Positions 43,615 through 52,562 of a stretch of 64,000 nucleotides of DNA are shown one piece after another. A program made the position numbers and the translations under genes. The notes under the pieces are model-generated. The model did not search any database, had not been told where the DNA came from, and saw only the letters and a list, made by a program, of their open reading frames with translations. How positions within the stretch are numbered: the first letter of the stretch is position 1; each line of letters opens with the position of its first letter. Source of the DNA: Marinococcus halotolerans DSM 16375 (GTDB lineage Bacteria; Bacillota; Bacilli; Bacillales; Marinococcaceae); contig NZ_ATVM01000013.1 in NCBI RefSeq assembly GCF_000420725.1, positions 1 through 64,000 of the forward strand. The letters are read 5' to 3'.

Positions 43615-44550
43615 ATGGCAATTGATAAGTATCCATCCAGGCAAGGCGATCATAAGGAAATCATGGACCGGAAGGGCCCTGTTGTACACGGCGGCTCCGA
43701 TTTTGACGGCCCGCTGCAGAAAGAAGAGCTGGACTTTTACGATGAGAACGGCTACCTCATGCTCCAGAAGCTGTTTACCGATGAGGAAGTCGAAATGATG
43801 AAAAAGGAGCTCCACGAAACGATGAAGCGCAACGAGGAGCGCGACGCGCCCGACGTGATCAAGGAGCCAAACAGCAACGAAGTCCGCTCCGTCTTCGAAA
43901 TCCACAAGGACAGCGGGTTCTTTGAAATGCTCGCCAAAAACGAACGCATTGTGAAAGCCGCCCAGCAGATTCTCGGCAGCCAGGTGTATATGATGCAGTC
44001 CCGGATAAACTTTAAGCCAGGCTTTAAAGGTAAGGAGTTCTACTGGCATTCGGATTTTGAAACCTGGCACATGGAGGACGGCATGCCAGACATGCGTGCG
44101 CTCAGCTGCTCGATCATTTTGACGGACAACTACGAGTTCAACGGCCCGCTCATGCTGATCCCCGGCTCGCAGAAATGGTACGTGTCCTGCCCGGGCACCA
44201 CGCCGGAGGACAACTTCAAGCAGTCGCTGAAAAAGCAGGAGACCGGCGTGCCGGACAACGAAAGCATGGAATGGCTCACGGAGCAGGCCGGCGGCCAGAT
44301 TGACCGCGCGACTGGCCCGGCGGGCTCGGTGCTCTTCTTTGACTGCAACACGATGCACGGCTCGGCCGGCAACATCTCGCCGTACCCGCGCAGCAACGTG
44401 TTCTTCGTGTTCAACTCGGTGGAAAACAAGCTCGTGGATCCGTTCAGCGGCCAGGAGCCGCGCCCGGAATTTCTGGCCAACCGCCAGGATACTTCCGCTA
44501 TCGAACCAACATCCGAAGCCCTTACAGAAGGCACAAAATCCTTTAAGTAA
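43615..44550 (+). CDS. ectD: Ectoine hydroxylase
   Basis: A 311-residue Fe(II)/2-oxoglutarate dioxygenase that converts ectoine to 5-hydroxyectoine. The EctD signature FYWHSDFETWHMEDGMP lies at residues 142-158. Iron ligands are His145, Asp147 and His248 (CNTMHGSAG), and Arg259 (SPYPRSN) fits the 2-oxoglutarate contact. AGGAGG precedes the ATG at 43615. No ectABC synthesis genes are in the window, so ectoine is made elsewhere or imported. Codon third positions are much richer in G and C from about 43800 to 44480 than in neighbouring genes. Confidence 0.95.
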   Translation: MAIDKYPSRQGDHKEIMDRKGPVVHGGSDFDGPLQKEELDFYDENGYLMLQKLFTDEEVEMMKKELHETMKRNEERDAPDVIKEPNSNEVRSVFEIHKDSGFFEMLAKNERIVKAAQQILGSQVYMMQSRINFKPGFKGKEFYWHSDFETWHMEDGMPDMRALSCSIILTDNYEFNGPLMLIPGSQKWYVSCPGTTPEDNFKQSLKKQETGVPDNESMEWLTEQAGGQIDRATGPAGSVLFFDCNTMHGSAGNISPYPRSNVFFVFNSVENKLVDPFSGQEPRPEFLANRQDTSAIEPTSEALTEGTKSFK

Positions 44551-44563
44551 TCTTTAAACCTTC

Positions 44564-44591
44564 CCGGACCGCATTTGCGGTCCGGTTTTTT
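44564..44591 (+). terminator. Terminator after ectD
   Basis: CCGGACCGC and GCGGTCCGG form a perfect nine-pair stem with a four-base loop, then six T. Confidence 0.9.
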
Positions 44592-44619
44592 ATGCGCCTT
44601 TGAAACATTTATAGTATAC

Positions 44620-44658
44620 AAAAAACCGATCCAGTCATTTTTGATGATGGATCGGTTT
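44620..44658 (-). terminator. Terminator after DUF2254 gene
   Basis: AAACCGATCCA and TGGATCGGTTT form a perfect eleven-pair stem; on the minus strand a T run follows. Confidence 0.85.
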
Positions 44659-44662
44659 CATT

Positions 44663-46099
44663 TTACCCCTTTTCTTGTTTTCTGCGATCTACCAATTTCT
44701 TTTCCAGTAAATCTTTTTCTACAAAATCATCAAGCATTTCGTAAAATTTATCTTTATCGTTCACCGAGCCTGAAAGGTGCTCCAAATGGTTCATAAACGT
44801 GACCTGATCATAATCCTGCGGAAGTTTTCCGGCATAATTACGGGCAATGCTTTTACCGTAATGCCAGCAGCAGTTTTTATCCTTCGTTTCCAGCGCTTTT
44901 GACAAAATAACCAACGCTTCAAGAAGCGTCAAAGTTACGCCGGGCTTTTCTTCTGCATAAGAAGCGATGTAGGTAAATGCGGAATAGACATAATAAGAAA
45001 ACTGCTCATCTTTCATAATCAACCGGAGCGTATCGTTATCGTCGGTTAAATACGATGTAAAGCGAGTTACCTTGGAAATAGAAAACACGAGGTCCGTTAA
45101 CTGATAGATAGCATCCTGTGCTGTCATTGGTTCATCGTTTCCAAGTGCTTTGATCGCAATTTCGGTTAATTTCCGGATCCCGAATTCAATATCCTGCACT
45201 TCCGTTTTGCTTTTCCCAAGATACATAAAGTTACGATACTTTTTTTCGTTCACCGGCAGGTCCGGCTCTTCATTTGTCTTCCAATAAGAAAAAATAGGAA
45301 TGCCTTCAAGCACAAAATCCCCAATCCGGCGATCCAGCCGTACTACAATACCGTCTTTGGCTGCTTCTTTTACGATTTTTCCAAAATCAATCACCTGGAT
45401 AAAGCCGGTCGTTTCACTTGCGACAACATTTGGCTCTCCTTCTGTCTCCGGCTCACGCACCTCGCTTTTATCTTTAGCGCGGTGAGCTTCGAGATCATAA
45501 AGCAGCGTGTTAAGAATGCGCTGCTGCGATTCCTCTTTCATGTTCGTCGTAATACTTGGCACCTGCATCCATTTCGTTGCATGATTGATAAACAAAATAA
45601 AGTTTATCACTGAAACGGCTGTTGCTAATACGCCGAGTACAGGAAATACCGTATACTGCTCCATCGAGGAATTCAAAAAGAAAAACCCGATCAGCAGGAA
45701 AAAGAAACACAGGTTAAAGATGCCGATGGAATGCTGGGTTCTGCGGTCTGAGATAAAGTTGAACAAAACCCGCGGCGTAAACTGGCCGGAAAAGCTCGTC
45801 AAAACAACGAGAATTGAGTTGAACGTAAAAGCGTTTAACGTGAGTACACCCGAGAGCAGTGTACTGTACATTGTCTGGGTTAATGAATAACCTGTTGATA
45901 GAATCGGCGCCATAGCGAATGCAGGCTCGAGCCCGAATTCCACGTAGTATGCGCCAATGGCTAAAAGTACAGCCAAAATGATGTAAATGGCCGGTAGCAC
46001 CCAAAGACTCGAACGGAGTTCGTACCAGCGCTGTCTCGAGGACATGCTTTTAATCTGCCGTAATTTTTTAGGCATCAGCTGCTGTAAAGAATATTTCAA
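44663..46099 (-). CDS. DUF2254 membrane protein
   Basis: A 478-residue protein. Four membrane segments occupy about residues 30-165 (WVLPAIYIILAVLLAIGAYY and the LCFFFLLIGFFFLN segment). The rest is a large cytoplasmic domain. The stretch STLLSGVLTLNAFTFNSILV and QFTPRVLFNFISDRRTQ near 85-125 are typical of DUF2254. The TTG at 46099, five bases after AGGTGA, is preferred; the GTG three codons upstream overlaps that site. It lies 134 bases downstream of a Usp gene on the same strand and ends at a terminator. Role unknown. Confidence 0.83.
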   Translation of the reverse strand: MKYSLQQLMPKKLRQIKSMSSRQRWYELRSSLWVLPAIYIILAVLLAIGAYYVEFGLEPAFAMAPILSTGYSLTQTMYSTLLSGVLTLNAFTFNSILVVLTSFSGQFTPRVLFNFISDRRTQHSIGIFNLCFFFLLIGFFFLNSSMEQYTVFPVLGVLATAVSVINFILFINHATKWMQVPSITTNMKEESQQRILNTLLYDLEAHRAKDKSEVREPETEGEPNVVASETTGFIQVIDFGKIVKEAAKDGIVVRLDRRIGDFVLEGIPIFSYWKTNEEPDLPVNEKKYRNFMYLGKSKTEVQDIEFGIRKLTEIAIKALGNDEPMTAQDAIYQLTDLVFSISKVTRFTSYLTDDNDTLRLIMKDEQFSYYVYSAFTYIASYAEEKPGVTLTLLEALVILSKALETKDKNCCWHYGKSIARNYAGKLPQDYDQVTFMNHLEHLSGSVNDKDKFYEMLDDFVEKDLLEKKLVDRRKQEKG

Positions 46100-46168
46100 T
46101 TCGTTCACCTTTTCTATTACTTTAATCTGTGGACAGCATCACCGCTATGGAGTTATTCCCATGCATGA

Positions 46169-46199
46169 AGCCTTCCTCCGCGTGAGCGGGCAGAAGGCT
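46169..46199. other. Hairpin between Usp and DUF2254 genes
   Basis: AGCCTTC and GAAGGCT enclose a second pairing (CCGC/GCGG). No T run follows on either strand, so it is probably an mRNA structure in the Usp-DUF2254 intergenic region. Confidence 0.4.
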
Positions 46200-46232
46200 C
46201 TGAAACAGGTATGCTGCTTTGACTGTTAGCGT

Positions 46233-46691
46233 TTATTCTTTTACTGCTTCTTTGGTTGATACGACCTTTACGTCGCATTTTGCTTTCTTCTGAATGGCTT
46301 TAGCTGTATTGCCGAGAAACAGCCGGTCTACTTTAGTAGTGCCGGTTTCACCGACGACGATCATGTCGACATTATATTTCTCACACAGATTTTCCATTTC
46401 CTTTTTCGGAATTCCTACCTCGAGAACGGTTTCTACGTCTTTGACCCCATTCTCTTCTGCCATTTCTTTATAGGCTTTCAAACGTGATTGCGCCTGGTTT
46501 TTCAATCTTCCGAAACCATGTGGATCCATACGCTCCAGGGAAGCGTAGCCATTTTTGTCCATAACAAATGCAATGATCAACGTAGCGTTGTTTTCCTCTG
46601 CCAGTTCCTTTGCTTTATAAAATGCATCATGGGAGGCGCCTTCGAGAGCTTCTACTCCTACGAGTATACGATTAATTTGTGCCAATTTCAT
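46233..46691 (-). CDS. Universal stress protein, single UspA domain
   Basis: A 152-residue UspA protein starting MKLAQINRILVGVEALEGA. The loop GETGTTKVDRLFLGNTAKA near residues 115-133 follows the G-x2-G-x9-G-(S/T/N) pattern with Asn in place of Ser. AAGGAAAG precedes the ATG at 46691. A terminator-like hairpin (C) lies 112 bases upstream in its leader. DUF2254 follows on the same strand. It is the fourth Usp gene of the window, and the most divergent. Confidence 0.9.
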   Translation of the reverse strand: MKLAQINRILVGVEALEGASHDAFYKAKELAEENNATLIIAFVMDKNGYASLERMDPHGFGRLKNQAQSRLKAYKEMAEENGVKDVETVLEVGIPKKEMENLCEKYNVDMIVVGETGTTKVDRLFLGNTAKAIQKKAKCDVKVVSTKEAVKE

Positions 46692-46802
46692 CTTTCCTTT
46701 CTTGTTTTAAATTACTTGTTTCAGCTTTCTGCTTGAACCTTCGCAAAATAGCCTGTTTCTGCTTTGTGTTTCGTCGTTTGCACCTGCTTTTCATCTAAAA
46801 AA

Positions 46803-46844
46803 TATAAAAAGCCAGAAAAAGAACGATCATCCTTTTTCTGGCTT
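46803..46844 (-). terminator. Leader hairpin C (TAAGCCAG...CTGGCTTTTT) upstream of a Usp gene
   Basis: On the minus strand AAGCCAGAAAAAG and CTTTTTCTGGCTT form a perfect thirteen-pair stem around about ten bases, then TTTTATATTTTTT. No minus-strand gene ends here: the next one ends at 47429 with its own terminator. It belongs to the leader of the Usp gene at 46233-46691 and closely resembles hairpins A and B. Confidence 0.65.
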
Positions 46845-46979
46845 ATGTTCTGGCTTTTATATCCATTCATTTCCGCCGCATATGAAATTGTCGCCCTGCC
46901 ACACCCGGACGTTTTTGTTTTTATGGCGTTACTAGGAAAATACCCGTACAATATACGTATTAAACGTTCACAAATTAAT

Positions 46980-47369
46980 GTGTTTGAAATTCTTTCAAAG
47001 GACAGATGCTTTATCCATTACTTATTTTTCGACAAATACTGCCCGCCCTGCCGTGCAGCCGTATGTATTTTTAAATTTTTCGATCTGTACCGCCGCTGCC
47101 AGTGGGTTCCCATCCAGGAAGCTCGGTCCCGTCTGAAAGACTACCCATATCTAACCTCAAGAAACGCCGCGCACGAGCTGCATATGTACACAAATGAAGG
47201 AGTAGTGCTGCATGGCTTTTATGCCCTCCGCCGGCTGCTGCTTGCTATTCCGCTCAGTTTTCTTCCCGCTGTGCTTCTCTATTTCCCGTACGCTGATTAT
47301 ATTGGAGTGCCGCTGTATAACGTGATTTCAAAAAGCCGCCTAAAGCATATCTCTTTTAAGAATAGTTAG
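46980..47369 (+). CDS. DCC-family (DUF393) thiol-disulfide oxidoreductase-like protein
   Basis: A protein of about 129 residues with the DCC motif FFDKYCPPCRAAV (Cys pair near residues 21-24) and the family end YIGVPLYNVISKSR. It is a second, divergent copy of the DUF393 protein at 57390. The N-terminus is unclear: no good ribosome site precedes GTG 46980, ATG 46923 or ATG 46764. The GTG gives a normal family length. The gene may be weakly expressed or have lost its start. It ends at a terminator. Confidence 0.55.
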   Translation: MFEILSKDRCFIHYLFFDKYCPPCRAAVCIFKFFDLYRRCQWVPIQEARSRLKDYPYLTSRNAAHELHMYTNEGVVLHGFYALRRLLLAIPLSFLPAVLLYFPYADYIGVPLYNVISKSRLKHISFKNS

Positions 47370-47383
47370 CATCCCGAAGACAG

Positions 47384-47427
47384 AAAGCCCAGCCTTCCAG
47401 TTGTATCTGGAGGACTGAGCTTTTTTT
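47384..47427. terminator. Bidirectional terminator between DCC protein and aldo/keto reductase genes
   Basis: AAAGC-CAG-CTTCCAG pairs with CTGGAGG-CTG-GCTTT, with T runs on both sides. It serves the two convergent genes. Confidence 0.8.
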
Positions 47428-47428
47428 A

Positions 47429-48412
47429 TTACCGGTTCACCGTTTTCATTCCTTCTTCATGATACCGCATGCCTGCAGCAGCGCCTTTAGGAGCAATATC
47501 ATCAATTGCTTTCATATCGGCTCCTGTAAGCTTAACCTGCAGACTATTAATATTTTCTTCCAGGTACGTACGCCGTTTCGTCCCGGGGATCGGTACCACG
47601 CCCTGCTCTCTCAACCAGGCCAGGGCCAGCTGGGAGGCTGTACATTCTTTTTCTTCAGCTAATTCCTTCATTTTATCCACGAGCTCAAGATTTTTGTTGA
47701 AGTTTTCTCCCTGAAACCTTGGAGAAAAACGGCGGAAATCATCTTCCTCCAGATCCTCAAACTGCTTGATCTGTCCGGTTAAAAATCCTCGCCCCAGTGG
47801 GCTGTAAGCCACAAATGAAACTCCAAGGTCTCTGCAAAGCGGCAGAATTTCATCCTCCACATCCCGGCTCCATAACGAATATTCTGTCTGCAGAGCCGTA
47901 ATCGGATGCGTAGCGTGAGCTCTTCGAATCGTTTCCGTTGCTGCCTCTGACAAGCCCAAATACCGGACTTTTCCGGCATCCACGAGTTCCTTCATCGCAC
48001 CTACGGTTTCTTCAATTGGCACATCCGGATCCACCCGGTGCTGGTAATACAAGTCAATAGTATCAATGCCGAGCCGCTTCAGGCTCGCATCGCATGCCTG
48101 CTTTACATACTCCGGCCGCCCGTTTACTCCTCCTGTAAGTTCACCTTTATTGCTGTACACATTCCCGAATTTTGTAGCAAGCACTACTTCCTCCCGACGG
48201 TTTTGAATCGCTTCACCAACCAGCCGTTCATTAGTCATCGGGCCGTACATATCAGCCGTATCGAGAAAATTAATACCGTGGTCAAGTGCTGTGTGTATCG
48301 TTTTCTTCGACTCTTCATCGTCTAATTTTCCATAAAAAGCGGACATTCCCATACATCCCAGGCCAATAGGGGAGACATGCAGGTCACTGTTGCCAAGCTG
48401 TCGTTTTTCCAT
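47429..48412 (-). CDS. Aldo/keto reductase
   Basis: A 327-residue NADPH-dependent reductase. It starts [20 protein letters not shown]. Catalytic residues of the family appear as Asp51 and Tyr56 in FLDTADMYG, Lys in VVLATKFG near 80 and His in LYYQHRVD near 123. The end has the cofactor motif [15 protein letters not shown] near 270. This is the AKR13/YajO-like group, typically acting on small aldehydes. AAAGGA precedes the ATG at 48412. It lies 96 bases downstream of the UbiD-family gene on the same strand. Confidence 0.9.
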   Translation of the reverse strand: MEKRQLGNSDLHVSPIGLGCMGMSAFYGKLDDEESKKTIHTALDHGINFLDTADMYGPMTNERLVGEAIQNRREEVVLATKFGNVYSNKGELTGGVNGRPEYVKQACDASLKRLGIDTIDLYYQHRVDPDVPIEETVGAMKELVDAGKVRYLGLSEAATETIRRAHATHPITALQTEYSLWSRDVEDEILPLCRDLGVSFVAYSPLGRGFLTGQIKQFEDLEEDDFRRFSPRFQGENFNKNLELVDKMKELAEEKECTASQLALAWLREQGVVPIPGTKRRTYLEENINSLQVKLTGADMKAIDDIAPKGAAAGMRYHEEGMKTVNR

Positions 48413-48508
48413 TACAGGGATTCGTCCTTTCTGGATGAATGACTCTGCTTTTTCAAACAGGTGTCTTTCTGTTCACGCTTTTGTACCACTTTAAACATTT
48501 TCGGTAAA

Positions 48509-50329
48509 CTATTTTTCCCTTAAGCCAGACCGTTCCATAAGATCGTCCACCCGGTGCTCCACATTTTCATCCGGGATCAGCGGCGGAGCATGGTGAGGCT
48601 TGATACGGGCATCGATGATCATGCTGTCGCATCCCCAGTGCTTGTTTTCATAAAAGCTGTTCACTCCGTGAATATCGTGGGAAGGATTGCTGCGTGTAAA
48701 AACGGCCCAGAGGAAATTGCGCATCGTCTCACTAACAAAGTCGCTGTCATCACAGATGATAATCATTGGGGTTTCTTTGATGTCCCACTGCTCATCGAGA
48801 CGTTCAGCGAAAGCAGATATTTCTTCAGCCGCCTGCCTGTAACTGGAAAATTCTGATGCTTCCACCGCTATTACGCCCGGCATTACAAGCTTGGGCGAAT
48901 GCATCAAACTGTCAGCCGGGAAGCTGTCCGGTACGCGTTGACAAAGACTCCTCTTCACGTCTCCATAAGCCGCGATAACTACCTTGCTTCCCTCATTCAG
49001 TCCTTCCCCGCTGTAATCAAGCGTATCGATCGTGGTTTTGGTCTGAAAGTGAAGATCGCGGCGCAGATTGATCCGCTCAAGCATGTACGTGAAAAAATCC
49101 TTCTCCTGATGCGTATCGAGTGCTGTTTCCTGTTCCGCTGTAATAAATAAATATTTAGCCAGACTTAACTGCCCTGTTCCAAGAATACGATTAGCAATTG
49201 TTAAAAGCTCTGCCGGCTGCTTCACGCTTTGAAACGGCGTATACCGTTCGCTGCCAATGGCCAGCAGAAGCGGATGCACTCCTGCAGCATCTACAGCATG
49301 AACTTCTTTAACTCCGGTAATCTCCTGCTTGATCGCTTCCCCTGTCATTTCGTGGATCACCGCGCCAAATGATGTATCCTCCTGCGGCGGTCGGCCGACT
49401 ACGGTAAATGGCAGAATCGCTTTGTCTCTGGCATATACCTTATGAACCTTCATGACCGGAAAATCATGCGTCAGGCTGTAATAGCCCAGATGGTCGCCAA
49501 ACGGTCCTTCCGGCTTTGTGTCTTCCGGATAAATTTCACCGGTAATAACAAAATCAGCGTCATGATTAATGCAGTAGCCATCTTCATAGCTGTACTGAAA
49601 ACGACGCCCGGCCAGCATGCCGGCAAACATCATCTCGCTCAGCCCTTCCGGAAGAGGCATCACGGCTGAAATAGTGTGTGCCGGAGGCCCGCCGAGAAAA
49701 ATACTAACCTTCAAAGGCTCTCCCTTAGCTACGGCCTTCGCCTGATGTACACCAATGCCCCGTTGAATCTGGTAATGCAGCCCCACTTCTTCATCCTGTA
49801 TAAATTCATTACCGCTAAGCTGTACCCGGTACATGCCAAGGTTGGCATTCATCGGCCCCGATTTTTCCGGATCCTCTGTATAAACCTGTGGAAGAGTGAG
49901 AAAGGCGCCGCCATCCCGGGGCCAGTGCTGGATCATCGGCAGATCGCTGATGCTTACCTCCCGAAAATTTTCCGTGCCGCCTTTCTTTTTCTTCGGAAGC
50001 GCTTTTACTGCCGTCAGGCCGCTCGTCATATTACGAATTGGATGCTTCAGCGCCTGCACCGGATCATTTCTCATCGCAATAACATTTTGCACCTGCTTCC
50101 AGTTTTTCCGGAAAATGAATTTGCTGCGTTCGACAGTGCCAAATAAATTAGAAACGGCCTGGAACGGACTTCCTTTTACATTTTCAAATAAAATCGCCGG
50201 CCCTTCCTGTTCATAGATCCTTAAATGTATGGAAGCCATTTCCAAATAGGGGTCGACCTCTTCTTTGATTCGTACTAAATGGCCGTGCTTTTCAAGATCT
50301 TCTACGCATTCGTTGAGGTTTTGATACAT
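48509..50329 (-). CDS. UbiD-family decarboxylase
   Basis: A 606-residue prenyl-FMN-type decarboxylase. Residues typical of the active site include ISDLPMIQHWPRDGGAFLTL near 127 and an E-P-G motif PEGPFGDHLGYYSL near 272. The length is greater than E. coli UbiD (about 500), mainly from a longer C-terminal region, as seen in a subgroup from Bacillaceae and Bacteroidetes. AAGGATG precedes the ATG at 50329. No UbiX-type flavin prenyltransferase gene is in the window. Substrate may be a quinone precursor or aromatic acid. Confidence 0.85.
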   Translation of the reverse strand: MYQNLNECVEDLEKHGHLVRIKEEVDPYLEMASIHLRIYEQEGPAILFENVKGSPFQAVSNLFGTVERSKFIFRKNWKQVQNVIAMRNDPVQALKHPIRNMTSGLTAVKALPKKKKGGTENFREVSISDLPMIQHWPRDGGAFLTLPQVYTEDPEKSGPMNANLGMYRVQLSGNEFIQDEEVGLHYQIQRGIGVHQAKAVAKGEPLKVSIFLGGPPAHTISAVMPLPEGLSEMMFAGMLAGRRFQYSYEDGYCINHDADFVITGEIYPEDTKPEGPFGDHLGYYSLTHDFPVMKVHKVYARDKAILPFTVVGRPPQEDTSFGAVIHEMTGEAIKQEITGVKEVHAVDAAGVHPLLLAIGSERYTPFQSVKQPAELLTIANRILGTGQLSLAKYLFITAEQETALDTHQEKDFFTYMLERINLRRDLHFQTKTTIDTLDYSGEGLNEGSKVVIAAYGDVKRSLCQRVPDSFPADSLMHSPKLVMPGVIAVEASEFSSYRQAAEEISAFAERLDEQWDIKETPMIIICDDSDFVSETMRNFLWAVFTRSNPSHDIHGVNSFYENKHWGCDSMIIDARIKPHHAPPLIPDENVEHRVDDLMERSGLREK

Positions 50330-50427
50330 ATGCAGCGCTTCATCCTTCCAAATAGTATTTCACTTTCTATACTTATTTTAGTATATTTTCCTTTACCGCT
50401 GTGTTTATTTACCTTTTGAGCCCATTT

Positions 50428-51363
50428 TTACGCCGGTGCAGGCTTTTTTGCCTGCTGCTTTTGCGGCAGTGACAAATAAACGACCATGGCAAGTATCAGA
50501 CAGGCACCCACGCTCTGGTAGAGTCCAAACGGAACGTGCAGCCACCATACCGAAGCCAAAATAGCAGACAGAGGCTCCAGACACCCTAAGATGCTTGTTT
50601 CCTGCGGCTTTAAATATTTCAGGCTTTCCAGGTAAAACCAAAAAGCAATCATGGTACCGAAAATAACGACAAAAATTACGCTCCCGGCCACGCTCCATGT
50701 CCAGCTCTCCCATGCAATGTCCCACGGGGCATGCAAAAAGCTTACAGCTGCTCCTCCGACCGTCATCGCCCATCCGATTACATTCATAGACCCCCACGCT
50801 GCTAAAAGAGGTCCTGCGTACAGAGTATAGAAGGCAAGCGCGGCCCCGGAAAGAAGACCCCAGACTACCGCTTCCGTTGGCACGGATAATCCGGACAGCT
50901 CCCCGTTTGTGAGCAGCAGAAACGTGCCGGCAAGTCCCATTAGCACAGCGCCGGTGTCCCGTATATTCCAGTATGTATGCCGGACAGCAAGCAGGTACGC
51001 AAGAATGAATACCGGTGCCAAATATTGCAGCAGCGTAGCCACGGCTGCGTTTCCGCTTTCAATGGAAGCCATATATGTATACTGAACGGCGAGCATGCCG
51101 AACAACCCAAATATAAGCACTGCCCCCGCGCTTTTTTTCTGCTTCCAGACCCCGGTTACTTTTTCTTTATTTCCAAGCATTAAAGAAATAGTTAACAGAA
51201 GAATTCCGGAAAGAAGCAGCCTGACAGCCACCAGCCACTCCACAGGCAGGCGGTAGGTTTCAAAAATATACTGCGATACTGTTCCTCCAATACCCCAGAG
51301 GGAGGCTCCACTTATGACCAGTAAAAAGCCTGCCAGCCGTCGTTTTTGTATTGTCTGCATCAT
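50428..51363 (-). CDS. EamA-family (DMT superfamily) transporter
   Basis: A 311-residue ten-segment transporter with two EamA halves. LLVISGASLWGIGGTVSQYI at the start and the end stretch KPQETSILGCLEPLSAILAS near residue 250 are typical of RhaT/EamA carriers. The ATG at 51363 follows AAAGGA with five bases; the next ATG at 51360 has eight bases and is equally possible. The frame from 51447 has no site. It lies on the same strand as the UbiD-family gene, 98 bases upstream. Substrate unknown. Confidence 0.85.
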   Translation of the reverse strand: MMQTIQKRRLAGFLLVISGASLWGIGGTVSQYIFETYRLPVEWLVAVRLLLSGILLLTISLMLGNKEKVTGVWKQKKSAGAVLIFGLFGMLAVQYTYMASIESGNAAVATLLQYLAPVFILAYLLAVRHTYWNIRDTGAVLMGLAGTFLLLTNGELSGLSVPTEAVVWGLLSGAALAFYTLYAGPLLAAWGSMNVIGWAMTVGGAAVSFLHAPWDIAWESWTWSVAGSVIFVVIFGTMIAFWFYLESLKYLKPQETSILGCLEPLSAILASVWWLHVPFGLYQSVGACLILAMVVYLSLPQKQQAKKPAPA

Positions 51364-51471
51364 CGGCGTCCTTTCTATTGCCAGTTTCAGCTGCGTCTCA
51401 CTTCCATTATACGCAAAAAGCACTGCCTGATTAAACTGTTGCTTCAAGGTTTTCTGCCTGCCTGAAAATCA

Positions 51472-51497
51472 AAACGCCGCTCCGTTTCGGGAGCGGC
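51472..51497 (-). terminator. Terminator after proline dehydrogenase gene
   Basis: GCCGCTCC and GGAGCGGC form a perfect eight-pair stem with a six-base loop. The minus strand continues GTTTTGA. Confidence 0.8.
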
Positions 51498-51505
51498 GCA
51501 TCTTT

Positions 51506-52414
51506 TTATTTGGTAATCATCCCTTTAGCCACTGATACGAGGTTCTGCGGGCGTTCCGCCAGTCTTCTCATAAAATACCCGTACCATTCTTTACCAAAGG
51601 GCACATAGATCCTGACATTGTAGCCTTCCTGCACCAGCTGCAGCTGCAGCTCTGTCCGGAAGCCATACAGCATTTGAAATTCAAATGTGTCATAATCTAT
51701 TCCCTGATCTTCCACAAACAGCTTAACCGCGTTAATAATACGATGATCATGGGTGCCGATGGCTGTAAAGCCTTCCTGCTGTAAATGTTTTTGAATCATC
51801 AGAAAATAATTGGCATCAATGTCATGCTTGTCTTTAAAAGCAACCTCTTCCTTTTCCTGATAGGCCCCTTTTACAATCCGGAGAGGCACTTCTGCGAGGC
51901 TGTCGAGATCCTCGAGGCCCCGCCGTAAATATCCCTGGAGGACGGTGCCTACATTATCATATTCCTTTCGGAGCGTTTTCAGTACATTCAGCGTCTTCTC
52001 ATAACGGGAATAGTCTTCCATGTCGATGTTTACGAAATTTTGCTTTTCTTTGGCTGCCTGCAGGATTTCCTTCATATTTTCGATGCAATAGTCTGTATCT
52101 ATATCAAGACCAAGCTTCGTTAATTTCACTGTCAGCTCTGACTGTACGTTTTTCGCATAGACGCTCTCAATAATTTCGATCGTTTTCTGCTTGGCTTCTT
52201 CCACCTCTGATTTTTCTGTTATAAATTCACCAAGGTGGTCAATAGTTGCCATCAGGCCCTGCTCATTCATCGACTGAATGGTTGTTAATGCTTCATCAAT
52301 ATTTTCTCCAGCCACTACTTTTGAAGCTCCGAGGTGAATGCCCCACTTTTTAGCGCCCTTTGTCAGCGTCTTATTTTGGGAAAGAAAGATAAAAAACGAA
52401 CGTGAAATTGTCAT
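51506..52414 (-). CDS. putB: Proline dehydrogenase
   Basis: A 302-residue monofunctional FAD-dependent proline dehydrogenase, the first step of proline breakdown to glutamate. TIM-barrel motifs include NFVNIDMEDYSRY near residue 127, GTVLQGYLRRGLEDL near 155 with RIVKGAYQEKE near 178, GTHDHRIINAV near 219 and YGFRTELQLQL near 246, then YVPFGKEWYGYFMRRLAERP. AGGAGGG precedes the ATG at 52414. A sigma-54 promoter lies upstream, and the activator gene is next. The pyrroline-5-carboxylate dehydrogenase gene is not in the window. Confidence 0.93.
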   Translation of the reverse strand: MTISRSFFIFLSQNKTLTKGAKKWGIHLGASKVVAGENIDEALTTIQSMNEQGLMATIDHLGEFITEKSEVEEAKQKTIEIIESVYAKNVQSELTVKLTKLGLDIDTDYCIENMKEILQAAKEKQNFVNIDMEDYSRYEKTLNVLKTLRKEYDNVGTVLQGYLRRGLEDLDSLAEVPLRIVKGAYQEKEEVAFKDKHDIDANYFLMIQKHLQQEGFTAIGTHDHRIINAVKLFVEDQGIDYDTFEFQMLYGFRTELQLQLVQEGYNVRIYVPFGKEWYGYFMRRLAERPQNLVSVAKGMITK

Positions 52415-52453
52415 AGGTGCACCCTCCTGATCTTTTCAGTACTGCCCTACACT

Positions 52454-52473
52454 GTTGCAAAATACGTGCCAAC
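52454..52473 (-). promoter_or_regulatory. Sigma-54 (-24/-12) promoter of the proline dehydrogenase gene
   Basis: The minus strand reads GTTGGCACGTATTTTGCAAC, with TGGCAC, five bases and TTGCA, and GG and GC exactly ten bases apart. It lies about 40 bases before the ATG at 52414. Confidence 0.85.
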
Positions 52474-52532
52474 ATGTATGTCTTGGCGTGTGCAGGGTTT
52501 TCCGCAAAAAGAAAGAGCACGTTTGTCAGAAC

Positions 52533-52548
52533 CGCAAGAAATTTTGCG
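52533..52548. promoter_or_regulatory. Possible activator binding site upstream of the putB promoter
   Basis: CGCAAGAAATTTTGCG is an imperfect inverted repeat, about 60 bases upstream of the -24 element. Further GCAAAA words lie at 52503-52508 and 52554-52559. It resembles the perfect site at 54052-54067 before putP, so both may bind the RocR-like regulator. Confidence 0.5.
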
Positions 52549-52562
52549 ATATATGCAAAAAA

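Noticed and set aside
43588-44358. 256-codon open frame on the minus strand opposite ectD
   Set aside because: It is antisense to a clear ectoine hydroxylase with all iron ligands; the long frame follows from the GC-rich third positions of ectD.
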